A program made the position numbers and the translations under genes. From assembly GCF_005519465.1 (NCBI RefSeq), contig NZ_CP027858.1, positions 1,736,001-1,800,000 on the forward strand: a DNA stretch of 64,000 nt, written 5' to 3'. Every line of letters starts with the position of its first letter. The first letter of the stretch is position 1. The notes under the pieces are model-generated. The model was not told the origin of the DNA and made no database searches. It worked only from the letters and a program-made list of their open reading frames with translations. Source of the DNA: Streptomyces clavuligerus. Lineage in GTDB: Bacteria > Actinomycetota > Actinomycetes > Streptomycetales > Streptomycetaceae. Shown here piece after piece: positions 25,514 through 34,700 of the stretch.

Positions 25514-26965
25514 TCAGGCGGCGGGCAGCCGCAGCCGGAAGAGCGCCCCGCCCGCCCCGGCGGCAGCGACGGTGAGCCCACCACCGTGCCGTACGGCCAC
25601 GTCCCGGGCGATGGCGAGCCCGAGTCCGGCCCCTCCCTCGTCCCGGGTACGGGCGTCGTCGAGCCGGACGAACCGCTCGAAGATCCGTTCCCGTTCCGCC
25701 TCCGGGACCCCCTCGCCGTCGTCGGCGACCTCCACCACCACATCGCGGCCCTCGGAGCGCACCGTCACCGCGACCGAGGCACGGGCGTGCCGCTGGGCGT
25801 TGTCCAGCAGATTGCCGAGCACACGGGCGAGCTGGGACCGCGAACCGTTCACCTCCAGGCCCTCCGCCGCCGTCACCGCCACCGGGACCGTGTCCCCGCT
25901 CCGCTGGGAGACCTCCTCCCGCGCCAGCGCCCCGAGGTCGACCCGGGCGGGCGCGGGCCGCTCCCCCGCGTCGAGACGCGCCAGCAGCAGCAGATCGGCG
26001 GCGAGCTGCTGAAGCCGCACGGTGTCCGCCACCGCGCCCGGGACGTCCAGCAACTCCGGGTGGGCCGCGCCCACTTCGAGCTGGGTGCGGAGCGAGGCGA
26101 TGGGGCTGCGCAGTTCGTGCGAGGCGTCGGCGACGAACCGGCGCTGCCGCTCCACGGACGCCTCCAGCGCGGTCAGCGTCTCATTGGTGGTCCGGGCCAG
26201 CAGGGCCACCTCGTCCCGGGTGTCCGGCTCCGGCACCCGGCGGGACAGGTCCTCGCTGTGGGTGATGGCCTCCATCTCCCGGCGGATGCCCTCGACCGGC
26301 CGCAGCGCCCTGCTCGTCACCAGCCAGGTCACCGCCGCGACCACCAGCAGCAGCGCCGGCAGACCGACCAGCATGGCGTCGCGGACGGTGCCGACGGCGT
26401 TCTCCTCCGTCGTCAGCGGGGCACCCGCCCAGACGGTGACGGTGACATCGCTCTCGCCGCTGGTGGCCTCGACGGCGGCGAAGCGGTAACGGGCGGTGTC
26501 GCCGTTGACGGTGGCGCTGCCGGTGACGGTCCCGGGGCGGCCCGGCGACACCTGGCCCGGATCGGGCTCGTCGGTCTCGTCGGGCCCGTCGGCGTCGTCG
26601 GCCTCGTCGGACGCGCCGTCGCCGTCGGCGGTGTCCTCACCGTCCTGGCCGGGCGGCGGGCACCGCTGCGCCGTCACGGCGCCGCTCCCGGTGCCGGAGA
26701 TCCGCTCCAGGCCGGGGCTGGCCGCGACCACGCACCCGTTCTCGTCCACGATCTGGATCGGCCGCTCCTCCGCGTCCGACAGATCCAGCTCCTGGCCGAG
26801 CGCGTACCGCGAGGCGGTCTCCCGCGCGGTGACCTCGGCTTCGAGCGCTGCCTGCTGCTCCAGGTTCTGGCGCAGCAGCAGCAGGACGGAGAGCCCCGCC
26901 GCGATCAGGGCGACCGCGACGACGAGGGTGGCGCCGACGGTGGCCTTCGCCCGTACGGATCTCAT
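25514..26965 (-). CDS. sensor histidine kinase
   Basis: 483 aa membrane kinase. Transmembrane helix at about 10-32, an extracytoplasmic sensor of roughly 160 residues with a strongly acidic Asp/Glu/Gly-rich insert (GQDGEDTADGDGASDEADDA), second helix near 200-220 (LPALLLVVAAVTWLVTSRAL), HAMP, the phospho-acceptor box FVADASHELRSPIASLR, and ATPase motifs NLLDNAQRHA and GGAGLGLAIARDVAVRHGG. Its start overlaps the stop of the response regulator by four bases. The acidic sensor could bind cations or cationic peptides; that is inference. Confidence 0.93.
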   Translation of the reverse strand: MRSVRAKATVGATLVVAVALIAAGLSVLLLLRQNLEQQAALEAEVTARETASRYALGQELDLSDAEERPIQIVDENGCVVAASPGLERISGTGSGAVTAQRCPPPGQDGEDTADGDGASDEADDADGPDETDEPDPGQVSPGRPGTVTGSATVNGDTARYRFAAVEATSGESDVTVTVWAGAPLTTEENAVGTVRDAMLVGLPALLLVVAAVTWLVTSRALRPVEGIRREMEAITHSEDLSRRVPEPDTRDEVALLARTTNETLTALEASVERQRRFVADASHELRSPIASLRTQLEVGAAHPELLDVPGAVADTVRLQQLAADLLLLARLDAGERPAPARVDLGALAREEVSQRSGDTVPVAVTAAEGLEVNGSRSQLARVLGNLLDNAQRHARASVAVTVRSEGRDVVVEVADDGEGVPEAERERIFERFVRLDDARTRDEGGAGLGLAIARDVAVRHGGGLTVAAAGAGGALFRLRLPAA

Positions 26966-27627
26966 GGCGCGGCCACCAGCCGGTAGCCCGCGCCGCGCAC
27001 GGTCTGGATACGGGGGGCGCCGAGCTTGCGGCGCAGGGAGCTGATGTAGACCTCGATGATGTTGGGGTCGCCGTCATAGGCGAAGTCCCAGACGTGCTCC
27101 AGGATCTGCGCCTTGCTGACGACGTCGCCCGCGCGGACCGCGAGCTGTTCCAGGACGGCGAACTCCTTCGCGGTCAGGGTCGTCTCGGTCTCGCCCACGA
27201 AGACCCGGCGGGCGGCGGTGTCGACGCGCAGATCGCCGACGGCGAGCACCGGGGAGCCCCCGGCGCGGCCCCGGCGGCGCAGCAGGGCCTTGACCCGGGC
27301 GACGAGGACGACATACGAGAACGGCTTGGTCAGATAGTCGTCGGCGCCGGTGTCCAGGCCCTCGGCCTCGTCGTACTCGCCGTCCTTCGCGGTCAGCATG
27401 AGGATCGGCATGTCGTGGCCCGCGGCGCGCAGCGCGGCGCAGACGCGGTAGCCGTTCATACCGGGCAGCATGATGTCGAGAATGACCAGGTCGTGGACGC
27501 CCTCGGAGGCCATGTGCAGCCCTTCGAGGCCGTCGTGCACCACATCGACGGCGTAGCCCTCGGCGGTCAGCCCCCGGGCCAGCGAGAGCGCGAGCCGCTT
27601 CTCGTCCTCCACGATCAACAAACGCAT
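26962..27627 (-). CDS. OmpR/PhoB-type response regulator
   Basis: 221 aa. Receiver domain (LLIVEDEKRLALSLARGL, phospho-Asp in DLVILDIMLPGMNGY, Lys in DYLTKPFS) and winged-helix effector (SKAQILEHVWDFAYDGDPN, YISSLRRKLG). First gene of the two-component operon. The direct repeats at 27660-27689, just upstream and in front of the divergent PepSY gene, are its likely binding site. Confidence 0.94.
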   Translation of the reverse strand: MRLLIVEDEKRLALSLARGLTAEGYAVDVVHDGLEGLHMASEGVHDLVILDIMLPGMNGYRVCAALRAAGHDMPILMLTAKDGEYDEAEGLDTGADDYLTKPFSYVVLVARVKALLRRRGRAGGSPVLAVGDLRVDTAARRVFVGETETTLTAKEFAVLEQLAVRAGDVVSKAQILEHVWDFAYDGDPNIIEVYISSLRRKLGAPRIQTVRGAGYRLVAAP

Positions 27628-27659
27628 GCGCCCAGGGTCCCAAACCGAAGCTGAAGATC

Positions 27660-27689
27660 GCTTCAGGTGGCTTCAGGTTGTGTTCAGCA
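27660..27689. promoter_or_regulatory. 10-bp direct repeats between response regulator and PepSY gene
   Basis: GCTTCAGGTG (27660-27669), GCTTCAGGTT (27670-27679) and a weaker GTGTTCAGCA (27680-27689) lie head to tail, one helical turn each. OmpR-family regulators commonly bind such tandem sites. The position fits control of the divergent PepSY gene and autoregulation. Confidence 0.55.
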
Positions 27690-27746
27690 TCCCCCGGCGA
27701 GATTGGTTCCCGTCACCACAACCGAGCCCCTCACCGGAGGCCCCCC

Positions 27747-28295
27747 ATGAAGCGCAAGTTCGTCATCTCCGCCGCCGTCGCCGCCCTGCTCGCCGGCGGT
27801 ACGGTCACCGCCGTCGCCGCCTCGGCCGACGACAAGCCGGTGAAGCCGAAGATCTCCTCGTCCGACGCGGTGAACACCGCGCTGAAGGAGCGCTCCGGCA
27901 CGGTGGGGTCGGTGAGCCTGGACGACGGCGTGTGGGAGATCGAGATCGCCGACGGCAAGGACAAGGGCCACGAGGTGCGCGTCGACGCGAAGAACGGCGA
28001 GGTCGTGGGCGTGGAGCGGGACGACCGTGACGACGCCGACGACGCCGCCGACCGCGACGACGTGCCCGCACAGGGCACCAAGGTCGACGCCGAGCGGGCC
28101 GCGTCCGCCGCGGTCGCTCTCCAGGCCGGCACCGTCACCGATGTGGAGTTCGAGGACGGCCGCTGGGAGGTCGAGGTCCGTGCGGAGGACGGCACCGAGC
28201 ACGATGTCCACGTGGACGCGACGACCGGCAAGGCGTCGGCCGCTCCGGCGGACGACGCGGACGACACCGACGACGACGACCGCGACAACGACTGA
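27747..28295 (+). CDS. exported PepSY-domain protein
   Basis: 182 aa. ATG 27747 has CGGAGG upstream. Signal peptide KRKFVISAAVAALLAGGTVT ending AVAASA, then two PepSY-like repeats (about 38-85, SSDAVNTALKERSGTVGSVS; about 112-160, DAERAASAAVALQAGTVTDV) separated and followed by Asp-rich stretches (DDRDDADDAADRDD; DDADDTDDDDRDND). PepSY proteins often inhibit or modulate exported peptidases or envelope sensors. With the adjacent acidic-sensor kinase this looks like an envelope-stress or metal-responsive module. Confidence 0.85.
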   Translation: MKRKFVISAAVAALLAGGTVTAVAASADDKPVKPKISSSDAVNTALKERSGTVGSVSLDDGVWEIEIADGKDKGHEVRVDAKNGEVVGVERDDRDDADDAADRDDVPAQGTKVDAERAASAAVALQAGTVTDVEFEDGRWEVEVRAEDGTEHDVHVDATTGKASAAPADDADDTDDDDRDND

Positions 28296-28792
28296 CCCGC
28301 GACGCACGATCGCCCCTGCCTCTCCCCCCGAGAGGGGACTGTGCCCCCCCTTCCCGCACCGGACGGGCTGGTCCCTGCCGGTGGGGGGTGCAGGGTCGTC
28401 CCCGGAAGGGACCGGCGGAGAACCGCCCGCGCCCGGACGACGGACGTCCGGTCTGCCGGCCCTGAGGAGTCGAGCCCGGAGGCCCCCACATCCCGCACCT
28501 GACGGTCCGCCCGCGCCCCGCCCCCCGGGGCACAGGCGAACCCGCACAAAATCAGCCTGTCCGGCGTTTGAGGACGGACCCCGCACCAACGCAAGGCTGA
28601 CGCGTAAGCCGACGGCCCCCCGCGCGGGCCCGTTGTCGGGGGCCAGCCCCCGAACCCCCGCGCCTCAATCGCCGGCGAGGCTGAATGTGCGCGGGGCAAC
28701 CTCCCCCAGAGGGGGCACCCCCACGAGGCTGAATGTGTGCGGGCCACCCCCACGGGGCCGGATTTCGGGCACCCCCCGAAGGCTGATCCGGG
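28296..28792. repeat. intergenic region with Streptomyces-type inverted repeat pair
   Basis: No gene seen. A 23-bp element at 28552-28574 (core CCGGCGTTTGAGGA) recurs in inverted, slightly diverged form at 28662-28684 (core CCTCAATCGCCGGC). GAGGCTGAATGTG follows the second copy and recurs near 28726. Such fragments are familiar in Streptomyces intergenic DNA. They may fold into long hairpins that protect or terminate transcripts of the flanking convergent genes. Confidence 0.6.
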
Positions 28793-29755
28793 TCAGCCCC
28801 CCACCCCCGTCAAATCGGCAAGAAACGCATCCGACGCCCGATACGGATCAATATCCCCCGCGACGACCCGGCTCGCCAGAGCCGCCAACCGGCGGTCACC
28901 GTGGACATCGGCAAGCCGTGTGCGCAGAGCGGTGACGGCGATGGTCTCGATCTCGGCGGCGGCGCGCCGGACCCGCCGGGCGGTGAGCGCGCCGTGCTCC
29001 TCCATCCACGCCCGGTGCTTCTCGACCGCCTCGACGAGCTGGTCGATCCCTTCCCCCCGCGCCGCCACCGTCCTGACGATCGGCGGACGCCAGTCCCCCG
29101 GCCCCCGCGCCTCCCCGAGCCCGAGCATGTGGTTCAGCTCGCGCGCGGTGGCGTCGGCGCCCTCCCGGTCCGCCTTGTTCACCGCGTAGATGTCGCCGAT
29201 CTCCAGGATTCCCGCCTTCGCGGCCTGGATTCCGTCCCCCATCCCGGGCGCGAGCAGCACCGCGCAGGTGTCGGCCTGGGCCGCGATCTCCACCTCGGAC
29301 TGGCCGACCCCGACGGTCTCCACGAGGATCACCTCGCAGCCCGCCGCGTCCAGGACCCGGATGGCCTGGGGGGCGGCCCAGGCGAGCCCCCCGAGATGCC
29401 CCCGGGTGGCCATGGAGCGGATGTAGACCCCCGGGTCGGACGCGTGCTCGGACATCCGGACCCGGTCGCCGAGGAGGGCGCCGCCGGAGAAGGGCGAGGA
29501 CGGGTCGACGGCCAGCACCCCCACCCGTTTCCCGGCCTTGCGGTACGCGGTGACCAGGGCCGACGTGGTGGTGGACTTGCCCACTCCGGGGGAGCCGGTG
29601 AGCCCGATGACGAAGGCCCCGCCGGTCAGCGGGGACAGCGCCGCCATCACCTCACGGAGCTGCGGGGACGCCCCCTCCACCAGGGAGATCAGCCGGGCCA
29701 CGGCCCGGGGCCTGCCCTCCCGTGCCTGGGCGACCAGCTCTGGGACGTCCACCAT
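28793..29755 (-). CDS. meaB: MeaB/ArgK-type GTPase (B12 mutase chaperone)
   Basis: 320 aa P-loop GTPase that guards loading and integrity of adenosylcobalamin in acyl-CoA mutases. Walker A GLTGSPGVGKSTTTS, switch regions VLAVDPSSPFSGGALLGDR and VETVGVGQSEVEIA, base-recognition NKAD. ATG 29755 begins MVDVPELV. The thiolase gene lies 52 bases upstream on the same strand, and the mutase icmA is encoded 8 kb away, its probable client. Confidence 0.92.
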   Translation of the reverse strand: MVDVPELVAQAREGRPRAVARLISLVEGASPQLREVMAALSPLTGGAFVIGLTGSPGVGKSTTTSALVTAYRKAGKRVGVLAVDPSSPFSGGALLGDRVRMSEHASDPGVYIRSMATRGHLGGLAWAAPQAIRVLDAAGCEVILVETVGVGQSEVEIAAQADTCAVLLAPGMGDGIQAAKAGILEIGDIYAVNKADREGADATARELNHMLGLGEARGPGDWRPPIVRTVAARGEGIDQLVEAVEKHRAWMEEHGALTARRVRRAAAEIETIAVTALRTRLADVHGDRRLAALASRVVAGDIDPYRASDAFLADLTGVGG

Positions 29756-29807
29756 GAATGCCGCTCCTCTTTCTCCGAACAGATCCGTGCGGGGTGGCCG
29801 GGGCGGC

Positions 29808-31013
29808 TCAGCCCTGGGCCGGCACCCGGAGGATCAGCGCGTCGCCCTGTCCGCCGCCGCCGCACAGCGCCGCCGCGCCCACCCCGCCGCCGCGCCGCTT
29901 CAGCTCCAGCGCCAGATGGAGGACGAGCCGGGCCCCGGACATGCCGATGGGATGACCGAGCGCGATCGCCCCGCCGTTGACGTTCACCCTTTCGAGTGAC
30001 ACGCCCAGATCTTTCACGGACTGCACGGCGACGGCGGCGAACGCCTCGTTGATCTCAATGAGGTCGAGGTCGGCGATGTCGATGCCCTCCTTGCGGAGCG
30101 CGTGCAGGATCGCGTTGGACGGCTGGGACTGGAGCGAGTTGTCCGGGCCCGCCACATTGCCGTGGGCGCCGATCTCGGCGATCCACTCCAGACCCAGTTC
30201 CTCGGCCTTGGCCCGGCTCATCACCACGACGGCGGCGGCGCCGTCGGAGATCTGCGAGGAGGACCCGGCGGTGATCGTGCCGTCGGCGCTGAAGGCGGGC
30301 CGCAGCCGGGCCAGGCTCTCCACCGTGGTCTCGGGGCGGATGCCCTCGTCCCGGTCGCACACGACGGGCTCGCCCTTGCGCTGCGGGATCTCCACGGGGG
30401 TGATCTCCGCCTCGAAGATCCCGTTCTTCTGCGCGGCGGCGGCCCGCTGGTGGGAGAGCGCGGCGATCTCGTCCTGCTCGGCGCGGCCGATGCCGAGCCG
30501 GGTGTTGTGGTGCTCGGTGGACTCGCCCATCGCGATGTTGTCGAAGGCGTCGGTGAGGCCGTCGTACGCCATGGAGTCCAGCATCTCGACGGCGCCGTAC
30601 TTGAACCCCTCGCGGGACTTCGGCAGCAGATGCGGGGCGTTGGTCATGGACTCCTGGCCGCCCGCGACGACGATGTCGAACTCACCCGCGCGGATGAGCT
30701 GGTCCGCCAGGGCGACGGCGTCGAGGCCGGAGAGACAGACCTTGTTGACGGTGAGCGCGGGGACGGACATCGGGATACCCGCACGGACCGCGGCCTGGCG
30801 GGCCGGGATCTGCCCGGCGCCCGCCTGGAGCACCTGGCCCATGATCACGTACTCCACCTGCCCGGGTTCGACCCCGGCCCGCTCCAGCGCCGCCCTGATG
30901 GCGAAGGCACCGAGGTCGGCGCCGGAGAAGGACTTCAGCGAGCCCAGCAGCCGCCCCATGGGCGTCCGCGCACCCGCGACGATCACGGAGGTGGTACCGG
31001 TCGTTCCAGACAT
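29808..31013 (-). CDS. acetyl-CoA C-acetyltransferase (thiolase)
   Basis: 401 aa biosynthetic-type thiolase that condenses two acetyl-CoA or cleaves acetoacetyl-CoA. Nucleophilic cysteine in [15 protein letters not shown] (about residue 90), [31 protein letters not shown] with the active-site His, and the second cysteine in [16 protein letters not shown] 31013 has AAGGGG nine bases upstream. It feeds the butyryl-CoA/ethylmalonyl and isobutyryl-CoA routes with the hydroxybutyryl-CoA dehydrogenase and IcmA in this window. Divergent from the epimerase. Confidence 0.93.
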   Translation of the reverse strand: MSGTTGTTSVIVAGARTPMGRLLGSLKSFSGADLGAFAIRAALERAGVEPGQVEYVIMGQVLQAGAGQIPARQAAVRAGIPMSVPALTVNKVCLSGLDAVALADQLIRAGEFDIVVAGGQESMTNAPHLLPKSREGFKYGAVEMLDSMAYDGLTDAFDNIAMGESTEHHNTRLGIGRAEQDEIAALSHQRAAAAQKNGIFEAEITPVEIPQRKGEPVVCDRDEGIRPETTVESLARLRPAFSADGTITAGSSSQISDGAAAVVVMSRAKAEELGLEWIAEIGAHGNVAGPDNSLQSQPSNAILHALRKEGIDIADLDLIEINEAFAAVAVQSVKDLGVSLERVNVNGGAIALGHPIGMSGARLVLHLALELKRRGGGVGAAALCGGGGQGDALILRVPAQG

Positions 31014-31160
31014 GAGCACGATCCCCTTACCGGCCGCCCGGCCGATGAGTGAACGAGGGTTTACTTCAAATGTACTGAGCGGTACCGCCGGGGGTCACCG
31101 GGCGGAGAGTGTGATCGCGCGCACCTTGCGTCGTCCTTCCGCCCCGGTTGCACTGGGCGG

Positions 31161-31589
31161 ATGCTGACAAGAATCGACCACATCGGGATCGCGTGTCACG
31201 ACCTCGACACAACTGTGGAGTTCTACCGGTCCACCTACGGCTTCGAGGTCTTCCACACGGAGGTCAACGAGGAGCAGGGGGTACGGGAGGCCATGCTCCG
31301 GATCAACGGCACATCGGACGGCGGCTCCTCGTACATCCAGCTGCTCCAGCCGGTGCGGAAGGACTCCACCGTGGCCACGTGGCTGGCGAAGAACGGGGAG
31401 GGCGTTCATCACATCGCCTTCGGCACGGCGGATGTCGACGGGGACGCCCAATCCATTCGGAGCAAGGGAGTCCGGGTTCTCTACGACACCCCGAAGACGG
31501 GTTCCATGGGGTCCAGAATCACCTTTCTGCACCCCAAGGACTGTCATGGGGTCCTCACGGAACTCGTCACCTCTGCAACAGAGCACTGA
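31161..31589 (+). CDS. mce: methylmalonyl-CoA epimerase
   Basis: 142 aa vicinal oxygen chelate protein that interconverts (R)- and (S)-methylmalonyl-CoA. Two betaalphabetabetabeta modules with metal ligands in RIDHIGIACHDLD (His), GEGVHHIAFG (His) and VLTELV (Glu). Normal family length. It links propionyl-CoA and succinyl-CoA pools and supplies polyketide extender units. Divergent from the thiolase, with a short shared promoter region. Confidence 0.93.
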   Translation: MLTRIDHIGIACHDLDTTVEFYRSTYGFEVFHTEVNEEQGVREAMLRINGTSDGGSSYIQLLQPVRKDSTVATWLAKNGEGVHHIAFGTADVDGDAQSIRSKGVRVLYDTPKTGSMGSRITFLHPKDCHGVLTELVTSATEH

Positions 31590-31756
31590 CCTCACGATTC
31601 CCGGCCCGGTAGAGTGGGCGATTCCGGGCCGGGGCCGGGTCGGGGCCGCGCCGCGTCCTCTCATTTCGATCTGTCACCATTCCCCGGGGAGCCGTTCGTA
31701 CGCGAACGGCGCTTGTGTGGAGTCAGTTGCGACCAGGGGACGGATGGGACCGCGCA

Positions 31757-34700
31757 GTGCGGGGCTACGAACGCCAGGAGAGCCACCGAGCTGACGACGA
31801 CCACCTCTCGCGGTTCGAAGCCGAGATGGACCGGCTGAAGACCGAGCGGGAGAAGGCCGTCCAGCACGCCGAGGACCTCGGCTACCAGGTCGAGGTGTTG
31901 CGCGCCAAGCTCCATGAGGCGCGCCGCAGCCTCGCGGCGCGTCCCGCCTACGACAGCGCCGACCTCGGGTATCAGACCGAGCAGATGCTGCGGAACGCGC
32001 AGGCGCAGGCCGACCAGATGCGGCAGGACGCCGAGCGGGAGCTGCGGGAGGCCCGCGCCCAGACCCAGCGCATCCTCCAGGAGCACGCCGAGCACCAGGC
32101 CCGGCTCCAGGCCGAGCTGCACACCGAGGCGAACCAGCGCCGACAGCGGCTCGACCAGGAGCTGGCGGAGCGCCGCCGCACCGTCGAGGCGCACGTCAAC
32201 GAGAACGTGGCCTGGGCCGAGCAGCTCCGGACCCGGACCGAGTCGCAGGCCCGCAGACTGCTCGACGAGTCCAGGACCGAGGCCGAGCAGGCCGTCTCCC
32301 AGGCCCGTGCCGAGTCCCAGCGGCTCTCCGACGAGACCCGCAGACGGGTGAACGGGGAGGCCGAGGCCGCCCGCGCCGAGGCCGAGTCGATCCTGCTGCG
32401 CGCCCGCAAGGACGCCGAGCGGCTGCTGAACGCGGCCTCCGGCCAGGCGCAGGAGGCCGCCGCCCACGCCGAGCAGCTCCGCACCACCACCGCCACCGAG
32501 GCCGAGCAGGTCCGGACCCGGGCCACCGAGCTGAACCGGACGGCCGAGCAGCACTTCCAGGAGGCCGAGGAGCGGCTGCGCGAGGCGCGGACCGAGGCCG
32601 ACCGGGTGATGTCCGAGGCCAAGGAGTCCGCCGCCAAGCGGCTGGCGTCCGCCGAGTCGGACAACGAGCAGCGCACCCGGACCGCGAAGGCGGAGATCGC
32701 CCGGCTGGTCGCCGAGGCCACCGGCGAGGCCGAGGCGCTGAAGGCGGAGGCCGAGCAGGTCCTCGCCGACGCCAGGACCGAGACCGAGAAGCAGGTGGCC
32801 GCCGCCACCGAGCAGGCGCGCACGGAGGCGGCGAAGGACTCCGCCGCCCAGCTCGCGAAGGCGGCGCGGACCGCCGAGGAGATCCTCACCAAGGCGTCCG
32901 ACGACGCCCGGGGGACCACGTCCACGGCGGGCGAGGAGGCCGAGCGCATCCGCGGTGAGGCCCAGGCCGAGGCGGACCGGCTGCGCACCGAGGCCGAGGC
33001 CCAGGCCGACCAGCTCAAGGGCGCGGCGAAGGACGACACCAAGGAGTACCGCGCCCGGACCGTCGAGCTCCAGGAGGAGGCGCGGCGGCTGCGCGGCGAG
33101 GCCGAGCAGCTCCGGTCCGAGGCGGTGGCCGAGGGCGAGCGCATCCGTACCGAGGCGCGCCGGGAGGCCGTCCAGCAGATCGAGGAGGCGGCCGGTTCCG
33201 CCGAGGAGATCGTCGCGAAGGCACGGACCGACGCCGACGGGCTGCGGACGGCGGCGGAGACGGACAGCGAACGGGTCCGTACCGAGGCGGCCGAGCGCGC
33301 GGGCACGCTGCGGCGGCAGGCCGACGAGACCCTGGAGCGGAGCCGCGAGGAGGCCGACCGGCTGCACGCCGAGGCCGAGGAGCAGGCCGCCGGGGTCCGG
33401 GAGGGCGCCGAGCGCGCCGCCCGGGAGCTGCGCGAGGAGACCGAGCGCGCGGTGGCCGTCCGGCAGGAGGAGGCCGCGGCCGAGGTCACCCGGGTCCAGG
33501 ACGAGACCGACGCCCGGCTGCGGGCCGCCGAGCAGACCCTGACCGACGCGCGCGCCGAGGGCGAGCGGACGCGGCGGGAGGCCGCCGAGGAGACCGAGCG
33601 GCTGCGGGCCGAGGCCGCCGAGCGGGTCCGTACCCTCCAGGCGCAGGCCGACGAGGCGGCCGACCGGCTGCGCGACGAGGCCGCCGCCGACGCCTCCGCG
33701 GCCCGCGCCGAGGCGGAGAACCTGGCGGTGCGGCTGCGCAGCGACGCGGCGAGCGAGGCCGAGCGGCTCAAGAACGAGGCGCAGGACACCGCGGACCGGC
33801 TGCGCGCGGAGGCCGCCGCCGCCGCCGAGCGGGTCGGGGCGGAGGCCGCCGAGGCGCTGGCCGCCGCGCGGGAGGAGGCCGAGCGCCGCCGCCGGGAGGC
33901 CGAGGGCATCCTGGAGTCCGCGCGCGCCGAGGCCGGCGAGGAGCGGGAGCGGGCCCGGGAGCAGAGCGAGGAGCTGCTGGCGTCCGCCCGCCGCCGGGTC
34001 GAGGAGGCGCAGGCCGAGGCGCACCGGCTGGTCGAGGAGGCGGAGAACCGGGCCGCGGAGCTGGTGGCCGCCGCCGAGCAGAGCGCCCGGCAGATCCGGG
34101 ACTCGGTCTCGGGGCTGCACGCGCAGGCCGAGGAGGAGATCACCGGGCTGCGGTCGGCCGCGGAGCACGCGGCGGAGCGGACCCGGGCTGAGGCGCAGGA
34201 CGAGGCCGACCGGCTGCGTTCCGACGCGCACGCGGAGCGGGACCGGGCCGCCGAGGACGTGGCCGCCCTGCGGGCGCGCGCCGCGGAGGAGACCGAGGCG
34301 GCGAAGGCGCTCGCCGAGCAGACCGTCACGGACGCGGTCACGGAGGCGGACCGGCTGCGCGCCGAGACCATCGCGGAGATGGAGACGCTGCGCACGGAGA
34401 CCGTGGCCGAGGCCGAGCGGGTGGGCGCGGAGGCGGTCGCGGACGCCGAGCGGCTGCGCGCGGACACCGCGGAGTACGCGCAGCGGATGCGGACGGAGGC
34501 GTCCGACGCGGCGGCCTCGGCCGACCAGGACGCGGCCCGTACCCGGGCGGACGCCCGGGAGGACGCGAACCGTATCCGTTCGGAGGCCGCGGCGCAGGCC
34601 GACCGGCTCATGGGCGAGGCGGCGTCGGAGGGCGACCAGATCCGCGCGGAGGCCCAGCAGGTGCTGGACGAGGCGCGGCAGACGGCCGACAAGCGGCGCG

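Noticed and set aside
32955..33542. Internal plus-strand frame within scy as a separate gene
   Set aside because: It is an out-of-frame reading of the same repetitive DNA with Arg/Pro-rich sequence.
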